Positions 1 through 11,437 of a stretch of DNA of 64,000 bases are shown here, piece by piece (positions within the stretch are counted from its first letter, which is position 1; each line of letters starts with the position of its first letter). The DNA is from Cymbomonas tetramitiformis. Its lineage: Eukaryota; Chlorophyta; Pyramimonadophyceae; Pyramimonadales; Pyramimonadaceae. Both the position numbers and the translations under genes were made by a program. The notes under the pieces are model-generated. The model was not told where the DNA came from. It did no database searches and saw only the letters and a list, made by a program, of their open reading frames with translations. Where the stretch lies: NCBI GenBank assembly GCA_001247695.2, contig LGRX02034707.1, positions 1-64,000 on the forward strand, written 5' to 3'.

Positions 1-2600
1 CGTGTAGGAAACCGGGCATTCTTCGACTTCATCGACCAGTTTCTTGTCATATTCATGGATGACACTATTGTGTACAGTCCGGACTTTGACAGCCACGTGA
101 AGCATGTTCGACAGTTCCTCCAGCGTTGCAGAGATCACCAGTTCTTCATCAGGCCTTCCAAGGTGGAGTTGTTCGTCAGATATATAGACTTTATCGGACA
201 TCACATCTTTGAAGCAGGCCTATCCATCATCGAAGACCGAATCCGAGCAGTCATGGCAATACAGCCTCCAGTGTCGTATGGTCCTACCGTTGGAAAGCAG
301 CCTCTACGCCGTATGGCTAAAGATGACAAGTCATCTTTTCGGTCATTCTTGGGCATGGTCGGCCAATTTAGGAGATTCATACCAAAGTTCTCCAAAATTG
401 CCGAGCCGCTCAATCGTCTCCTTAAAGATAATGCAGAGTTTGTCTGGGAATCTGAGCAGCAGAAGGCATTTGATAACCTCAAAAGTGCCATCTGCAATGC
501 TTCAGTACTACAGCTTCCAGATCAGAAACTGCCATTTATTATGGAGGTCGATGGAGCAGGCACACACGTTGGTCAAGTGGTACTACAGGACCAAGGAAAA
601 GGTATGAAGCCATGTGGCTATCACAGCGTCACTCTTTCTGATACACAGAGACGTTGGCCTATTCCTGAGATCGAGATATTTGCCATTGTGGAGGGCTTCC
701 GATTCTTTCGCCACATCTTGTTGGGAGCTCCTGAGACTATTGTACGCTCAGATCATCAGCCACTGGTTTATTTCCAGTCCAAATCCACACTAAGCCCCAA
801 ACAGGCGAGGTGGTTGGATGAGCTCTCCGAGTACAACTTCCGTATAGAGCACATTTCTGGCGAGAAGAACAAGGTTGCAGATGCACTCACTCGTATTTCT
901 GCACTCTTTGAACTCACTGATTGTCTGCAACATATAGACATCAGCGAGGTTCCAGTCATTGACATACCGTCTACAGATTCTACATTCATTGCTCTTATAT
1001 CTTCTTCATCAGCTCATCAGCTTCACGACATCATTATATCCCAGTATGATCGTGATACATTTGCACAGACTATATTGGCTAAGCTGACATCATCGACTTC
1101 ATCACAGTCAGTCAGCAGCTTCAGCTTCGAGCTCATTCAGGGGTTGATCTATCGCAAGACCATATATGGCAGACAGCTGTACATTCCACCTACTGCCAAG
1201 GTCCCTACAGATGACGGTGAGATCACACAGCTTCGCCACATTCTCCTTCATGAGTGCCACTCAGCCACTATTTCTGGTCATGTAGGCAAAAATCGCATGC
1301 TTCATCTATTGCGTAGCCGATATTACTGGCCAGGAATGACGAAGGCAGCCATTCAGTACATTCGGGAGTGCCCCGTGTGTCAACGCCAGAAAACGAGGAG
1401 ACACAAACCTTATGGTCAGTCACATATACGATATTGTGCGCCTAAGACAAAATGGCTTGATGTATCTCTTGACTGGATTACTGACCTGCCTATCACCACT
1501 AATGGGCACGACAGTATTTTTGTGGTAATGTGCCAATTCTCTCATCGCTGTCATCTCATTCCCTTCAGCATGACCTGGACTGCTCAGCATACTGCTTCGA
1601 TATATATGCAGCATATCTTCAAGCTCCATGGTCTTCCGAGGAACATCATCTCAGATCGAGACCCCAGATTCACCTCTACATTCTGGCAAACACTGTGGAA
1701 ATCTACTGGTACGAGATTGTCTATGACGTCTTCACACCATCCACAGTCGAATGCAAGCAATGAGAGGAGCCATGCCTTCATTGAGGATATCCGCAGGTAA
1801 TTTTCAATTTGTTGATTCATGATTCACCATCCTCTGGTTTATAAACTGATTAGATAGTATTTTTCTCCACAGGTGTTGTTGCAATGATACTTCAGCCAAT
1901 TCGTGGGAGGACACGTTGCCTCTGGTGGAGTTTGCAATTAACAACACAGTTTCTGCAACTACTGGTTATTCACCATTTTATCTCGACTCGATGGCGCAGC
2001 CACTTTCGCCTCATGACCTAGCAATCATTATTCCGCCAGAAGCTCCTGTTCCAATACAGAATGCTATTCGAGATCATTTTGACCAGTACTCGGCTGTACA
2101 TGCCAACGCAGTAGACAACATTTCCCGAGCAGCAGAAATTAGCCAAGCCAGATTCAATAAGACTCACATGCCTCGGCAATATGCAGTAGGGCAGAAAGTT
2201 CTTTTACGGACCGAGTTTATCCAATGAACTGGTTTGACAGAGGCAGGCAGACACTTTAAGCAGCCATATATTGGGCCGTTTACCATATCCAAAGTGCTAA
2301 GCCATGGACGTGCATACGAGTTAGATTTCGGAGATCTCGATATCCGTATCCATCCGGTACAGCCTGTATCCAGAATAGAGCTGTATAACGACTCGATCCA
2401 AGCACCTTTGCCTCTGCCACAGATGATCACCGAAGAAGGGCAACCACTGTTTGAGATATCACACATACTCTCAGATAAGATCATAGAGGTGTCAAGTACT
2501 ATTTAGTGCGATATGCAGGCTACGGCCCTGAGCATGACACCTGGGTCAAAGCCACAGAGCTGACCAATGCAGCAGACATGATAGCTGCCTATGAAGGCTA
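1..2600 (+). pseudogene. pol: Chromovirus pol of copy A: RT, RNase H, integrase, chromodomain (broken)
   Basis: Reading is open from base 1 to an intron at 1797. It shows the RT palm motif FMDD (about 52-63, where most gypsy RTs have Y-x-DD), an RNase H with VDGAG in the first acidic motif, and the chromovirus connection FLGMVGQFRRFI. The integrase follows, with an H-x-H/C-x-x-C zinc finger (HECHSATISGH, CPVC) and a DDE core (LDWITDLP, SDRDPRF, NERSHAF). After the intron the integrase continues (LPLVEFAINN). Compared with copy B, one TGG has become TGA at 2225-2227 and one C is lost near 2483, which destroys the chromodomain frame. Four bases (caat) present in copy B at 26269 are absent here near 280, which keeps this copy in frame there. 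The polyprotein would act in cytoplasmic particles and in nuclear integration. Confidence 0.93.
1797..1872 (+). other. Spliceosomal-type intron in copy A integrase
   Basis: This is a 76-base GT-AG segment between CGCAG and GTGTTG. It has a branch-like CTGAT about 24 bases before the 3' AG and a pyrimidine-rich tract ending in CACAG. Removing it joins two reading frames with a split codon: exon 1 ends IEDIR plus AG, and exon 2 begins G then TGT TGT TGC. The result leads straight into the conserved integrase segment SWEDTLPLVEFAIN. Unspliced RNA meets TAA at 1798-1800. The same intron lies at 27784-27860 in copy B. Splicing itself is inferred. Confidence 0.8.
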
Positions 2601-2935
2601 AACATTATATTAAGCCTGATGCCCTTACTTCTTGTAATATATACTAATACATGTCGATCACCTTGCTCTTAATGTTTTATCATTATGTTGCATAGAAGCG
2701 GGAAATTGATCCTTCCTTGCTAAAGGTGTAGTGAGCCTTGTACAAAATCATACCCTTGCACAGATACGCACACATGCGAGATATCATATCTGTGGATAAA
2801 TAAAAACTGCTAAATGCTACCTTTGCCATACCGTGGTTTGTCATTCGGATCTTGTGGCCAGTCATCCGAAAAACGGAGACATCGACTGACAGAGGTAGAC
2901 GGAGTTGTGATCCTAAGTTATGCCTGACACACATA
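2601..2935 (+). other. 3' UTR of copy A, proximal part
   Basis: This non-coding sequence matches 28591-28946 of copy B nearly base for base, apart from small indels. It continues at 8102 on the other side of the inserted DNA element. No ORF of note is present. Confidence 0.85.
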
Positions 2936-3138
2936 CATCCGGGTTTTTTTGCCCTGCATAACTTACGTAGAGATTCGGCTTTGAGATGGGTTCCGCATAT
3001 ATGCGCATTATGCTTGCAGCACCCGCATAATTACGGGTGTATACACCTTGTGTAAAACTCCTGCATAAAAGGTACATACAGCAAATCTCCGGAATTTATG
3101 CACCCCCCGTATTTATGCGCATTATGGTTGCGACACCC

Positions 3139-3246
3139 GTAAGTATGCGGTATACTGCATATCTCGTAAGTATGCTGCATATTTGTGGATCCATAAGTAT
3201 GCAGCATACTACATATCGTGTAAGTATGCTGTATATTTGTGGATCC
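3139..3246. repeat. 27-bp tandem repeat, four units in A-B-A-B order
   Basis: Four 27-base units begin GTAAGTATGC or ATAAGTATGC. Units 2 and 4 end TTTGTGGATCC, while units 1 and 3 end in CATATCTC or CATATCGT. The real period is therefore a 54-base dimer. It lies inside the 5.2 kb DNA element. Confidence 0.85.
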
Positions 3247-4186
3247 GGAATAGTTGCAGGTAGTATGCATCGCGCATATATATGTAATATATTTGCATTA
3301 TATATGTATCACATGACGCGCTGCTGTGTGCTTTCGATATGCGAACGTAAGTACAGTACCACTCAGCAGTAGATGTATTTCACGGCTGAGTGTAGCTGCC
3401 TCGATGTGCTAGTCCACAGCAAGCGTGCATGCGCTACTTCGCAGCACTCCGAGTTATGAACGAGATACGCTGCGTGCGTGGCCCTAAACTTAACGAATGC
3501 GCGTGTACAAGCATCGGACTCTACAGCAAGACAAACGAAGTGCGCCGATAAGATACTGAAAGCATTGCGCAAACAGAATTAAAAGTTTACAAAAATACTA
3601 GTTTACGCCTGCATCTATCAACTGTAGCAGAGGTCAACGTTTTTCAAAGCAGGGTCTAGGCTAATTCATCTAATGAAACAAACATGGCATTTCGCGTCCC
3701 ACTCCTTTCCACATTGATATGATAACAGCCATACCTGAAACACACACAAGCAAACGTTCGGTCAGTGAAAGACTTTCCAACCAGAGAAATATGACAGTCT
3801 GTGCAGTGGGAATATTTCCCCCTCACCACAGATCCGTGAAGCATTTCTCAACCCAAAATAAGTTCCCAAAAATCACGTTACGTGATTTCGCACAGGGACG
3901 TTCGTTGTTTCAACCAATGGTCACATACAGAGTGGGGGCCACAATATATTTTGTCTCAATCACACTTGCGAAGACAAGTTTTAGCAACCGCTCCCACTGC
4001 TGTGATGGTTTGTAGTGGATTTTGGAAATCGCCAGGAGGCAAAAGGGGGTGCCTAAATTGTAAAAAAATACCTTGCGAGGTTTGGACCGTTCGCCGTTAG
4101 CAGACTCCAGCGAACCCAACCTGTGAATACACGGCGTGTGTGATCAGTAGTTAAAACGAACGTTTGAAATAACAGCACGGAAACAA

Positions 4187-4253
4187 AAAGAAGACTGACG
4201 GGTGAGAAGACCCGCTGCTGTGCATGCAAGTGGTTCAGCCGCCAGTCTTCTTT
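4187..4253. repeat. Inverted repeat AAAGAAGACTG
   Basis: AAAGAAGACTG near 4187 is matched by CAGTCTTCTTT near 4243, with about 45 bases between them. It could form a stem-loop or be the remains of a small foldback insert. No coding content is seen. Confidence 0.5.
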
Positions 4254-4721
4254 AATGCATACCTCGGAGTTCGTGAAATTTAATAGTTCCTACTGCTTCG
4301 TTCTCGAATTCGGGTGCGCGAGTCAACTCACGTCATCATCGGTCCCGAAAGAATGTCCGTGTCCCGTCACATGGGCATCGCATCGCTCGAGGCGTCGATC
4401 GTCACGTCGCGTCGTGCTCGCGATGTGTTCAGTATCGAGTACAGTATGGAGTATGATACTCATACTGATACTAAGTAAGTCCGTATCAATATCGAATATG
4501 AGTACTGCAGTATCTTGTATCTGTAAATATGGGTGTAAATGGGGGTGGGGGGGGAGTTAAGTATGAAAATGTTCGGGAAGGGCGGGGGGGGGGAGGGGTT
4601 ACCCCCCTTGATTTCACCGTGTTATTAAGGAAATTATGTGCTAGTTGGGGGGGTCTATCGCGGTACCGTCATGGGCCCTCCATTAGTATCGCGCCCCCCA
4701 TAATCTTATTAGGAGGTCTCG

Positions 4722-5475
4722 AGAAGAAAATAATTTTCAGTTTCGCGGATGAAACGTGACCGGATTCATGTGTTCGATATGCCAATATGTTCGCATGGAT
4801 AAGCTTGTGTGTTGGGTGCAATTTCACCCCCAAAGGCTGAGTACATCAAAAGTTAGTCCCATAACAATAACCCTATCGGTATGGCGGGCGGGCGCCGCTA
4901 GAAAATAATTTTCAATTTCGGATGAAACGTGACCGGATTCGTGTGTTCGATATGCCAATATGTTCGTATGGATAAGCTTGTGTGTTGGGTGCAATTTCAT
5001 GATCGGGATGCTGCGTTCGATATGTCAAAATATTCCCATGTATCATCTCATATAGTCGTGCGCGCATTTGTAGCCCCATCGACTGAGCATGTCGACTTTT
5101 ACGAACAAATTAATAACCCGCTATGATGAAATTAATTTCAGTTTCAAGTCCAAAATGATCGGGATGTTGCGTTCGATATGTCAAAATGTTCTTATATATC
5201 ACCTCATATAGTGCGCGCATTTGCAGCCCCATCGATAGAGCATGTCGACTCGTTACGAACAAATAAATAACCCTATGCGGCTTTGGCGACAAGTGAAAAA
5301 TTAATTTCAGTTTCAAGTCCAAAATGATCGGAATGCCGCGTTCGATATGTCAAGATGTTCTAATATGTCACTTCATATAGTGCGCGCATTTGCAGCCCCA
5401 TCGACTGAACATGTCGATTTTTACGAACAAACTAATAACCCTATGATTTGGCGACAAGTGAGAAATTAATTTCAA
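4722..5475. repeat. Satellite-like tandem repeat, about 165-230 bp per unit, four units
   Basis: Four degenerate units each begin near GAAAATAATTTTCA or GAAATTAATTTCAGTTTC. They contain TTCGATATGYCAA and end near TAATAACCCTAT. The last two units are the most alike. The array lies inside the 5.2 kb DNA element. Short ORFs here follow the repeat and are not believable genes. Confidence 0.8.
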
Positions 5476-6217
5476 TATTGATATATATATAACATACAAC
5501 TATGATATATATATGTGCCTAAACACAATTCGATGTCGAGGAAAACGATAGTCCGATCCATTTTCCATGATTCGCACGCGTTCGGATGCTATTTCGGCAG
5601 AAATCCTATGGGGTGTCGCCGCGAGAAGTGCATGACCCATCTATACATTACTTCCACTATGCCCATTGGTATCTTCCCTAGCGGGGTATGAGTCCGCTTG
5701 TGTTCCTAACCATTATTTATGCACGTGTTTTCTTTTCACAACGCGGGCTTTGATTCCGCTTCTTTGTATTATCTAAGTAGCACAGATATTGCTCAGGATG
5801 GCATATGCACACAAGGGTTTGGCGCGAACAAGCACAACTGAAAAACTTTGCACCCTCTGCCTGGTGCGTGGCTGAGAGGGCCCTCCATATGCTCTGCACT
5901 AGGGTCATGGGGGTTTATGCGAATATGCTATGCACTTTTCTTCCGAGGGGCTTCAAACTTAAGCTCAACTGGAATTTTAACTTATGCTCGATTAGAAACT
6001 TATGCGTGGTCATGCAAGCCATATGTGCTTATTAGAAACTTAAATGCCGGCGGACACTTACCTTCCACTTCATGTCCTTCGCTGCAAGCTCATCTTTACC
6101 TCGACACCTTACACAGGAAGCACACATACATTCCCTTAGACCCTTCTAGGATAAATTGCAAGCATTACTACCTTAAGAAATACAATCTAGTCGTCATGCT
6201 TAGATAGAAAAAATAGA

Positions 6218-6615
6218 GTCCTATGCGCTGGGCGCTCCTTCTAGTTCCTCGAGAGAGCTCCACCCTTAATCTTCAAGGGGGCGCTCGATCTGCAGGCTAA
6301 AAGTGCTCCTTAAAGGCTACCCAAAAAGAAACGAAAACTGCTAGGCGCGCCTTCTAATTCCTCGAGAGAGCTCCACACTTTTGCAAGTGGGCGCGTCGAT
6401 CTGCAGGAACGAAGTGCTCCTTGAAAGCAGCACCCTAACAAATGGTGAAAACTTCGATCTGCACGCTTTGCAGGGCTCCAAGGCAAAAGGCTACCCAAAA
6501 AGAAACGAAAACTGCTGGGCGCGCCACCTCATTCCTCGAGAGAGCTCCACTCTTTTGCAAGAGGGCGCGTCGATCTGCAGGAATGAGAGTGCTCCTTGAA
6601 AGCAGCACCCTAACA
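6218..6615. repeat. Three copies of a 110-170 bp repeat with a GGCGCGCC core
   Basis: Units share ATTCCTCGAGAGAGCTCCAC, GGGCGCGTCGATCTGCAGGA and GTGCTCCTTGAAAGCAGCAC. The second and third copies are the most complete, and the first is degenerate and partly rearranged. They are internal to the 5.2 kb DNA element. Short overlapping ORFs on both strands are a by-product. Confidence 0.75.
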
Positions 6616-6704
6616 CCTGATGAAAATATGGCTAATATGGAAAATATGGCTATGCTAGTCTTGCACGATGCACATAAAGGGTGGAGAAAACGCACCTTGA
6701 GCGT

Positions 6705-6786
6705 GTGGCATCTCAGATTCGAACTGAGATCTCCAGACCTTTAGGTCTGGCGCTCTGTGAGCTGTGAGCTCTTGAGCTAATGCCAC
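6705..6786 (-). tRNA. tRNA-like sequence (degenerate tRNA gene or SINE head)
   Basis: On the minus strand a 7-bp acceptor pair (GTGGCAT/ATGCCAC), a D-stem GCTC/GAGC and a textbook T-arm (CTCAG-TTCGAAT-CTGAG) can be drawn. A good B-box is present. The anticodon stem CCAGA/TCTGG closes an 8-base loop (CCTAAAGG) instead of 7. The D-loop is about 18 bases and lacks the usual GG, apparently from an internal duplication of AGCTCACAG. I read it as tRNA-derived but probably not functional. A Leu(TAA)-like ancestor would fit the arm sequences, but that is a guess. Confidence 0.5.
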
Positions 6787-6906
6787 TCGTCACATATTCG
6801 GTTGGGGGCGTAACCCGATAGAGTTTACGCTTAAATTGAACCAAGGGGGAACAATTTTATTGGCGTGTGCGTATGCCTTGCTACCTTTTACTGGATTTTC
6901 AAAATC

Positions 6907-6933
6907 GGGCGCTTTTAGGCCCTAAAAGCGCCC
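6907..6933. repeat. 27-base near-perfect palindrome
   Basis: Two 13-base arms beginning GGGCGCTTTTAGG are separated by one base. They could form a strong hairpin. It lies just beyond the tRNA-like sequence, inside the 5.2 kb element. Confidence 0.7.
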
Positions 6934-8101
6934 AGGGGCAGTGCTTGGACAAAATTGAAAGTCCTACCATCTCTTGCCCCGCAACCTTAAATTTTCTTGA
7001 CCTCGCAATATCAATCGTAATTTTCTCTTACTTTGGGCGCAAAAAGACATCGAAGCTTACCGTTGGGCGAATTGAAAACGCTATTTCACTCTAGAGTTCA
7101 CTCGTCGCGCACACTCTCCAAACCTAGAAATTTACTTCATTTGTTTTCCAAGCGACTAAATTCATTTGTTTTCCAAGCAACCCCTAAACGCAACGGACGT
7201 AATTCTGAATATGCTGGGTACGTAACTCTGCAGTAGACGGAGAGTTTGACTGTGGGCAAACGTGCGGTATCGGGTATGTTCAAAACACAAAAGTGTCACT
7301 GCATGGGATTTTAAATGTTTCTGGATGTAATATGTGCATAACCCCTCTCTCGTAAAAATGCCGCATGAAACCTCCACGCGTCCAACTTTCATCGGTTTCA
7401 TCTTCCATCGAATTCTGGCATCGAGGATGACTTGTGTTTGTCTCTCGTCAGTGTCATGTCACATCATTCTCCGATGGAATACGGCTCCGTGTCGCGACCC
7501 CGCATCATGTGACACCTGTATTCATCGTGACTAGCATACGCTTGCAAGAGTTCGTCCGCGGAGTCCAAATCCCATCAAGTCTTCATGCTTTGTATGATAC
7601 GAGTATAAATTCCTCAGATTTCATGTTTGGTAGATTTCCCAGCGTGTCATGCATGTGCCGTATGTTGATATCGAAATCCATAACCTGCGAGTATTCAGTA
7701 CGACGTCGTGAACAGTGAATATGTGACGTCCAACGTGCAGCACCATTTTCCGAATTATACACGATGTCCGCCGATTGGAAATCACTCCCGTTTTTAATAA
7801 TTCTACCGTAAATGTGACACCTCCTGCCGGTCCGCGTATCCATGCGTCTTCCGTCATCCGTTTGGATATATCACGGATAACGTTAACGTGGTGCATGACA
7901 CGGTCGCTGTATTGTGGTTCAAAAAAGACGGCCTGCATTAATTATACGACTGATGGCGAATCTTGTCATCTGATTCAGAAAATACGCGCTGTACCATTTA
8001 TATTCTATTTACACGCCCTTTTGGTCTGCGTCCAATATGCTGCAGTGGACCGACTTATGTAATTATATGGAATTTATTCGCATCAAAAAAACCCGGATGT
8101 A

Positions 8102-8838
8102 ACTAAAATAAATTTCACATTAGTACGTGGCGAATCCACTCTGAATCGACAGATGTTCGTCAAAGCGTGCGTACTGGACAAAACAATTGAGGAGTTGAGC
8201 AGACCGGTTGAGGATTATAAGTCCAATTCCGTTAAGCAGGGCCACTCCGTTTGCATTAAAACAAGCCCCCGGTGAAATAACTCCGGAAACATCGGGCTCC
8301 CCATTACCGCCTGTGAACCTCCAAAGTAGCTTCAGGAGGGGAGGAAGGGTTGGGTGCACTATATATAATAACTGTGGAAACATGTACCGGTTTTCGTCGA
8401 TCAGTTGTATATATCAGGCCGAGAATCGTTCGAATTCATTCGCTGAAAACGTCGATCATCGTTCGCAAAGGCGTCGACGGCTAGCGCAAATAATCCGTAA
8501 CGTAAACCTCGGATACCTTGAATCGTCACTCTGAATCACGATACGCAGTTCCAGCGTCAATCTGAATCACGATACGCAATTCATGGAACCTTGAATCGTC
8601 ACTCTGCAATACGATACGCAATTCATGGGGGCTACATCCTAAGAACTGTAAGGCTAAATGCCTAAGGTGAGGGTTTAAAGTGGACTCAGTTCCCCCCAAT
8701 ATCCTAAAAACACCATGAGGGACGCCTCACATCGGTGTAAGAAGACTGGTACCAGCAGCAGCAACAACAACAAAGACATCAAAGACATATACAAAGGTAT
8801 GCCCGTTGTGAGGTCACAACTCTCTTAAGAGGGGAGAT
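8102..8838 (+). other. 3' UTR of copy A, distal part with polypurine tract
   Basis: This resumes the 3' UTR after the inserted element and matches 28947-29695 of copy B. It contains about three repeats of a CACTCTGAATCACGATACGC-type unit (8525-8620) and a CAG/CAA-rich stretch near 8755. It ends in the purine run AAGAGGGGAGA (8826-8836), placed just before the LTR where plus-strand priming would occur. Confidence 0.8.
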
Positions 8839-9391
8839 CTGTCAGGGTTATGACCGATGACACACGTGGCATACCTGTCAGACATGTCATACCATGTCAT
8901 GTCATGTCATGTCGAGTCATGTCATATATTATAATGACAGACAGTCGTCAGTACGGTCGACTATGACATGTACAGTCATATCATCTGTCATTTATTCAAG
9001 GTAAGACTTGAATGACACATGTCATCGAGAGGCCAGTATGTCGGACTCGAGATGGCAAAGCAAGATGGTGTCTTGAAGAACCGAATGGTTCGGAGAAAAC
9101 TCATCTTCGCTTCTAGCATGTTCTGAACAAGCATGTGAGTATCATATGGCTTATTCGTTCAACCGATACTAATTGTTCAACCAATGCCTTGGGTTCACAA
9201 CCCGATAGCGGTAGCATCTATGAGATGCAGGGCATTCGGTATAGATGAGGTAGCGTTGGGCTACAGCAGTAACTTCGGACGAAGCACTGCACTCATCACC
9301 CGCTCTTACGCTGCACGAGTTGTTACTGTTCAACAACATCCGTGCTATCTTATCATATCATATCTCGCAGCTTGCTAGCGAGACCTTATCA
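8839..9391 (+). repeat. 3' LTR of copy A
   Basis: This 553-base LTR begins TGTCAGGG and ends CCTTATCA (TG...CA). It is homologous along its length to the LTRs at 10448 and 29696. The 5' third holds short iterations of CATGTCATAC and TCATGTCATG. It differs from the copy B LTRs by several small indels and substitutions. Confidence 0.92.
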
Positions 9392-10124
9392 ATAGTTGAC
9401 CCCGTCGCTATGTATACATAAGCTCACTTGTTAGATGCAAACCGACAATCCCTTCGACTTTAAATCAATATAGGTGTCAAGTTGTGATGTGGGCACCATA
9501 CAGTTTCGATCCTATTTTCGTGTGGTTTGGCAGACTTTAGAGGTTGATCGCATCGGAGTTCGCGCGTTGTGAAGCACTTTTACAAGGTGAGTGCGTTTTA
9601 TCATCATTGCACTGGTCAGCAAATCTTGAGACATAGTGCACCTATGATGTTTGTGCCAGTGGTTGCCACACGCCTCCCTTTGTAGCTATTTAAACCCGAT
9701 TTTCATGCAATATAGCTTGTAGGGGAAAAGGTGGACTCCCTTTGTAGCTAATTAAACCCGAATTTCATGCAATATACCTTGTAGGGATAAGAAGGAGAAG
9801 GGTGGCGTTGGAAGACTTGTGCTTCAAGGTAATCAAGTTAATTGTAAAGCCACTGAGGTTTTAAAACAATCTGACCATGAATCTAACGAACGCTTGCGTC
9901 ATTTAGTGGGCACGGGGAATAGCTCTGTTATGCAAATGACCTTTTTTTCCGATGGGATCCTTACGCGATGGGGTTTTTAAATCGCTGTGACAGAAAATCT
10001 TGCTCTGAGGCTTGCTTGCTAGGCTTTTCTGCAATCTTGGTATTCAAGGTTACTAGGAGTTTATTTGGCATGAGCCCTTACTTGGGCACCCTTGAGCTTA
10101 GCGTGTGGGGTGCATGGCATCGGT
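9392..10124. other. Spacer between copies A and B, no gene seen
   Basis: No plausible coding region is present. A direct repeat of about 70 bases containing ATGCAATATA and TTGTAGGG occurs near 9680-9790. Confidence 0.6.
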
Positions 10125-10447
10125 AAGCAGGGTTGTGCGGACCGTTCAATATTCCAAGTTAAGAATTTAGAAGTCTGAGCACTTTAAGAGCTTGCATGCA
10201 ATTGTGTGCATGGGATGTGGCATGCGGATAATCATATATGGTGTAAGCAGGGTGACGCGCTTCGGTTTTTTTTGCAGGTTTCATATTCCAGATTAGGAAG
10301 TTTAGTAGTTCTAGCAGTCACTTGAGTTGCATACAATCTTGTGCACCGTGGGTTGTGGCGTGCGGACCAAGCTCACATATATATGTTACAACTGGGTGAC
10401 GCACTCCGGGTTTTTTGCGTTATTCATATTCCAAGGTAGGAAGCTTC
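10125..10447. repeat. Host tandem array, left part (interrupted by copy B)
   Basis: About two units of roughly 150 bases carry CTCCGGGTTTTTTGC-type and ATTCCARGTTAGGAAG motifs. The array continues at 30289-30900, directly after the 3' LTR of copy B, so copy B inserted into a pre-existing array. The last five bases, GCTTC (10443-10447), are the target duplication. Confidence 0.8.
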
Positions 10448-11037
10448 TGTCAGGGTTATGACCGATGACACATGTGTCATACATGTCATACATGTCATAC
10501 CTGTCAGACATGTCATACCATGTCATGTCATGTCATGTCGAGTCATGTCATATATTATAATGACATACAGTCGTCGGTACGGTCGACTATGACTGTACAT
10601 GTCATCGAGATGATAAGTCATATCATCAGTCAATACTCAAGGTAAGACTTGAGTGACACATGTCATCGAGAGACCAATATGTCGGACTCGAGATGGCAAA
10701 GCAAGATGGTGTCTTGAAGTACCGAATGGTTCGGAGAAAACTCATCTTGGCTTCAAGCATGTTCTGAACAAGCATGTGAGTATCATATGGCTTATTCGTT
10801 CAGCCGATACTAATTGTTCAACCAATGCCTTGGGTTCACAACCCGATAACGGTGGCATCTATGAGATGCAGGGCATTCGGTATAGATGAGGTAGCGTTGT
10901 GCTACAGCAGTAACTTCGGACGAAGCACTGCACTCATCACCCGCTCTTACGTTGCACGCGTTGTTACTGTTCAATAACATCCATGCTATCTTATCATATC
11001 ATATTATATCTTAGGGCTCGCTTGTGAGACCTTATCA
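10448..11037 (+). repeat. 5' LTR of copy B
   Basis: It is 590 bases, TGTCAGGG to CTTATCA, and pairs with the 3' LTR at 29696. The next bases, GTTGGTATTTAGCTCG, resemble a degenerate initiator-Met primer-binding site (TGGTATCAGAGC), which is weak evidence for the priming tRNA. The left flank GCTTC is the target duplication. Confidence 0.92.
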
Positions 11038-11437
11038 GTTGGTATTTAGCTCGTCCAGGCGAGAACGAGGACAATCATAGTGTGAGTGCAGCATAGATAT
11101 CAAATATTGTGTACGCAGGTTGCGGAGCGCGAATAATAACAGGCGTCGCAATCGCATACATGCTGATATATCTGCATATTGACCGCTGCATAAGCGAATA
11201 TTGTGCGCGAGGATATATCGTCATATTCGCAGTCGCAGATCGTACATCGCAGCTGATCGTCACCTATACAGCGCGAGAAGGTGTGTATGCCGCATATATA
11301 TATATATATATATATATATGCGCAGCGATCACATACACGCGCAGATACGATTCGCAGTTGTACGAAATTCGCAATATGAGACGCGGACACAAATTTCATC
11401 ATCGGAATCATGATCCGCGCGAAAAATAGCACTTGCA
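11038..11437. other. Junction between copy B 5' LTR and element C
   Basis: The segment probably holds the start of the copy B leader and the 3' end of element C. It includes a (TA)n microsatellite around 11295-11321 and CG-rich degenerate sequence. I could not find an element C LTR here or a matching repeat on the far side. Confidence 0.5.

Larger units (their letters stand above)
2936..8099. mobile_element. 5.2 kb DNA element with 16-bp inverted ends and TA duplication
   Basis: The left end reads CATCCGGGTTTTTTTG and the right end is its reverse complement. Each end is flanked by TA (2934-2935 and 8100-8101). Copy B carries the unoccupied site with a single TA at 28945-28946 and matching sequence on both sides, so the boundaries are exact. 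A TA duplication is usual for the Tc1/mariner supergroup. I find no transposase: the interior has only short ORFs plus several tandem repeats and a tRNA-like sequence. It is therefore most likely non-autonomous or decayed, and its superfamily is unresolved. Confidence 0.88.
1..9391 (+). mobile_element. Ty3/gypsy chromovirus, copy A (3' part, cut by window start)
   Basis: This is the 3' portion of an LTR retrotransposon in the order RT, RNase H, integrase, chromodomain, 3' UTR, polypurine tract, 3' LTR. The window begins inside the reverse transcriptase. It is the same family as the element at 10448-30288, to which it is nearly identical base for base through pol and the 3' UTR. A 5164-bp DNA element (2936-8099) sits inside its 3' UTR. 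The copy is dead: it has an in-frame TGA at 2225, a 1-base deletion near 2483, and the insertion. No 5' LTR is visible, so its target duplication cannot be checked. Confidence 0.95.

Noticed and set aside
4529..4759. G-rich ORF of 76 codons
   Set aside because: Low-complexity translation inside the 5.2 kb element with no conserved features.
8848..8935. CRISPR-like short repeats in the LTR
   Set aside because: The TCATGTCATG words are contiguous iterations without unique spacers, within a retrotransposon LTR in a eukaryote.
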